Assembly: GCA_023897205.1 (NCBI GenBank)
Contig: JAHWDD010000003.1
Span: 375,665-439,664 of the forward strand
DNA length: 64,000 nt
Source: Exophiala sp. HKRS030
Lineage: Eukaryota > Ascomycota > Eurotiomycetes > Chaetothyriales > Herpotrichiellaceae
Direction: 5' to 3'
Below are positions 61,347-64,000 of the stretch, in pieces (position 1 is the first letter of the stretch; each line of letters begins with the position of its first letter). A program made the translations under genes and the position numbers. A model generated the notes under the pieces. It saw nothing but the letters and a program-made list of their open reading frames with translations, was not told the DNA's origin and made no database searches.

Positions 61347-64000
61347 TCAGCTGCCCTGGCTCTCTGGCCGATTGCCTTCGGCGAAGTTCTTCTCACTACC
61401 TTTCCTCTTCCAAAAAGCCAGACCAAGCTTTAATTTGCTTCTCTTTCGACCTATGGTTCTAGAGCCGCTTTTTCTATGTCCGCTAGCCTCATCGGGTTCA
61501 CCATTGCTCAAGATCGTGGCATGGATATCAAGCTTGCTGCTCTCTCGGCTTGTGGCGCTATTGCTGCCCATGCTATAGCTCGGTCTAAGCCCGGGACTTG
61601 TCGACCGCATAGGCGCACTGACTGCTCGATTGCGCACGTCGTGAAATCCATTGTGGTTGTGAGTCGGCTCATTGTTGGTCTTTGGGGTGGCGCTCGATGC
61701 TACTGTACGCGTGGTGGGTGATATGGCTTGTTCATTAATACCCGTTGGCGCAGTAGCTGTCCCCACACGTGGAGGAGCAAAAGGGCAAGCGGCTTTGGAA
61801 GCATTTTGAGCCTGCTGCTTCGATTCACCGTCCTTGGCAGGCGCACTCGCTCTGGCATTAGCATGTGTAGCCGAGTATTGACGATCTGGGTCATAAGTCC
61901 GCACTGGCTCGTCTTGTCTCGAAGTCGCGAACTTGAATCCGGACCCATGTTCTTGATCCAAGGCCTCTTGTTTTTCGACTTCTACAGCTTCGGCGGGGAT
62001 AGCCTCACTGCCGGCACGCATAGAGACAGTTTGGTCTCTCCGAGTGTCAGAAAGAGCTTGCAAAGATTCCGATGGCAGTTCATTAGTGACGGCGTTCTGT
62101 CTGGGCGTGCTGGTGGCAGATTCGTTTTCAGTTGAATAGGGGCCACGGTGCCCGTGATCGCCATTCGTCAAAACAGCAGCAGGACTTCTCTGGTCAGGAG
62201 GTGTCTGTAGGTCTGTGTGGCTAGTAGCAGTCGGTGTTGATCGGGTTGTTGAATCATTCGCTGCTATGGCGATTCCGGCAGCAGCCGCCAACGATGATGG
62301 ACGGGAGGTACTTCGAGGTGTTATGCTTCCGCTTTTTTTGACATCTGCACCAGTTCCCAGGTTCTCTGGCACATCGTTTCGTCCTTTCAATGGGGAAGTG
62401 GGCAATTCATTGCGCGTTTTCCGGCCAGCTGGGCTCTGCGTCCGAGGGCTGACAGCCCCGTTATCACCAAAGCCAGTAGTTCTTCGGAGTAACTGCATTT
62501 TCTTTTCATGCTCGGCTCGGGTAAACCAAACACCTTTGTTAGTGAGTATCTCATCTGCCGCAAATCGCATGGCGGGAATGACATCGGCAACATTGGCGAA
62601 AAGAGGGTGGGCGAATATTGTCATGAAACCAATTTGGCCATTAGCCAATTTCAACATGTTTCCCAGTTCAGGAGGGCCACCGAAGAGAGCGGTTTCCATG
62701 CCGACGGCTTGTTCCATTTCTCCTTGATGAGCAAACTCCTTCTGCAAGAGATCCGTCCACTTCTCTGCTACTTCCCATGGACGCGCCTTTGAATGTCAGA
62801 AATTAGGGTTACCACGATCTTCGAGCATCACTTACAACATTGCTGATATCGGCACACTTGATTAGCAAGCCGCAGGCCAGTGTACGCGCCCACTCAATGT
62901 CCTTAGGAGCCCATCCATCGGTAACTTTGGTCTCATGTACCTTTTCTTGAAGATTGCCGAGTTGCTGCATGTAGTCTGAATGTAAGCCCATGTCGGTGGC
63001 CAAGATGGTGCTAATCATAAGTTTTCGCATGTCTTTATCCTGAAATGCGGCCGGCCAGTGACGGCGTAGTATTTGAGAATAGGCAGCGCAGTGGAAGGCT
63101 TCCAATACAGATTGGTCGTTGTACAGCTGAGCAAGAGGCGCATTCAACTTGACCAGAAACATATTGTTGACACCTGGATGGCCCACGTCATGGCCAATTG
63201 CCGAGATGAGAATGGTGAGAGCTTCGAAAGGCCCCAACAGACGCGCGATAGGTGATCTCTTGTCCGCAAACGGCGAAGGTTCAGCACCAACGGGGTATGG
63301 AGGAAGGAGGCCAATCCGCACGAGGAAATAGAAGACCGACTGGAGAACGTCGACAGCATGTCTGAAGTTGTGGTAAAGAACGAAAGAATTGTATGCGATG
63401 CGACAACCCTGCATGAAATGAAGCAATTCGGCTTGATTAAATGAGTTAGTCAGTCTCACAGTATGGCTGCTGACAACATACCTTGGCTCATGCGCCACTC
63501 GCCCACTGACTGAAGATTCTCCAGAGCATGGTTGAGCATGAAATAACCAGCATAGACCAGTTCGTCTTCAGAGAAGTCGTGCCCATCAAAGCCCCAAGAA
63601 CCGACAGCCTGTGCAATGGCTGGTTTCCGCACTTCTCGGACGTAGAGGTCGCGATATTGGTAATCCTCAATGATATTCTGAGGATCGCAGATGCCTTTGA
63701 GGAGTTTCTTCACCATAGCTTCCCTAAGATAGGCGTAAGGTTTTTCCTCTTCCATACCAACCCAAGACTGTTTGCGAGATTTTCTGGTCATGCCCATGAA
63801 GCCGGCTTGCTCTTTCTTTGCATGCTTGTAAATCCGATATGCGTGCACGGTCAGTCCCATGATACCTGCCTTGTTCAGAGGACTTTTGACCACATCGAGG
63901 GCGCCTGCATCTAGGCACTGCAGCATGATTTGGGCGTCGATGATGTCGGAGTTGTCCTTGATCTCAACCGGCTGAGACTCCGGGCCATAAGGCGCTCTTG
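61347..64000 (-). CDS. 3',5'-cyclic-nucleotide phosphodiesterase (PDEase class I), 3' partial
   Basis: Exons 64000-63482 (open at the window edge), 63431-62836 and 62786-61347; the 5' part is missing. The catalytic HD domain is clear: LYHNFRHAVDVLQS, AIGHDVGHPGVNN (about 63166-63200) with the metal-binding H-D-x-x-H-x-G-x-x-N signature, FHCAAYSQIL, STILATDMGLHSDYM, LLIKCADISNVARPWEVAEKW. Introns have donors GTATGT and GTAAGT. The enzyme hydrolyses cAMP to AMP; the fungal high-affinity form (yeast Pde2 class) dampens PKA signalling. After the domain the C-terminal ~370 residues are disordered and Ser/Thr/Ala-rich, ending with a basic KRSKLKLGLAFWKRKGSEK stretch. Upstream visible residues (IKDNSDIIDAQIM, MLQCLDAGALDVV) may belong to a receiver-like N-terminal part that lies outside. 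The assignment is firm. Confidence 0.9.

Noticed and set aside
1..64000. tRNA genes, rRNA, CRISPR arrays, transposons, viral genes
   Set aside because: I scanned for T-loop-like words, regular spacer arrays and transposase or reverse-transcriptase motifs and saw none; a covariance-model search would be needed to exclude tRNAs fully.

Overview
The window is nuclear DNA of a filamentous ascomycete (Pezizomycotina). The genes are intron-poor, with short introns (mostly 46-140 nt) that carry GTRNGT-type donors, CTRAC-like branch sites and YAG acceptors. Families such as a Set3-complex Snt1/NCoR homologue, a group-5 septin, an Elongator Elp6 subunit, a deoxyhypusine synthase and cell-wall GH16/LysM and PAN/apple proteins support this. 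I see no bacterial, viral or transposon gene. A class within Pezizomycotina cannot be fixed from the sequence alone; Eurotiomycetes-like is a guess.

Layout. 1-2467: 3' end of an Arp2/3 subunit 5 gene converging on the dynactin p62 gene. 3498-8274: 3-isopropylmalate dehydrogenase converging on a MINDY-type deubiquitinase. 9173-15320: a 2033-residue Snt1/NCoR corepressor, divergent from deoxyhypusine synthase (16704-17871). 18888-22934: a large MATH / degenerate ubiquitin-protease / MORN / RING protein. 23588-25794: a seven-exon Dal5-type permease. 26960-28678: septin. 29869-35279: five minus-strand genes (basic nuclear protein, DOPA-dioxygenase-like protein, Elp6, ribosomal protein eL37). 35819-40567: two secreted cell-wall proteins. 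41577-46843: gene-poor, with a small two-exon gene and a 446-residue protein of unknown role. 47571-52791: RS-rich splicing-type protein, frameshifted Old Yellow Enzyme, SCP-x-like thiolase. 54804-56306: mitochondrial carrier. 56307-57281: microsatellites. 57282-64000: Ser-rich unknown protein, CCDC25/Jlp2 homologue, and the 3' part of a cAMP phosphodiesterase gene.

Most genes are housekeeping and I see no biosynthetic cluster or operon-like system. Several neighbours touch the cytoskeleton (Arp2/3, dynactin, septin) or ubiquitin and chromatin, but spacing gives no evidence of co-regulation.

The most interesting observations are: two canonical introns separated by a single-nucleotide exon inside the conserved DVW-FHVD motif of the CCDC25/Jlp2 homologue; a 9-nt word (TACTCCGTA / TACGGAGTA) found at least 15 times, in the intergenic spacers, including one perfect 9-2-9 inverted repeat; a protein that couples a dead-looking ubiquitin-protease fold to a RING finger; and a one-base frameshift in an otherwise intact Old Yellow Enzyme gene. 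Exon coordinates below were worked out by hand from splice consensus, reading frame and family motifs, without transcript data.
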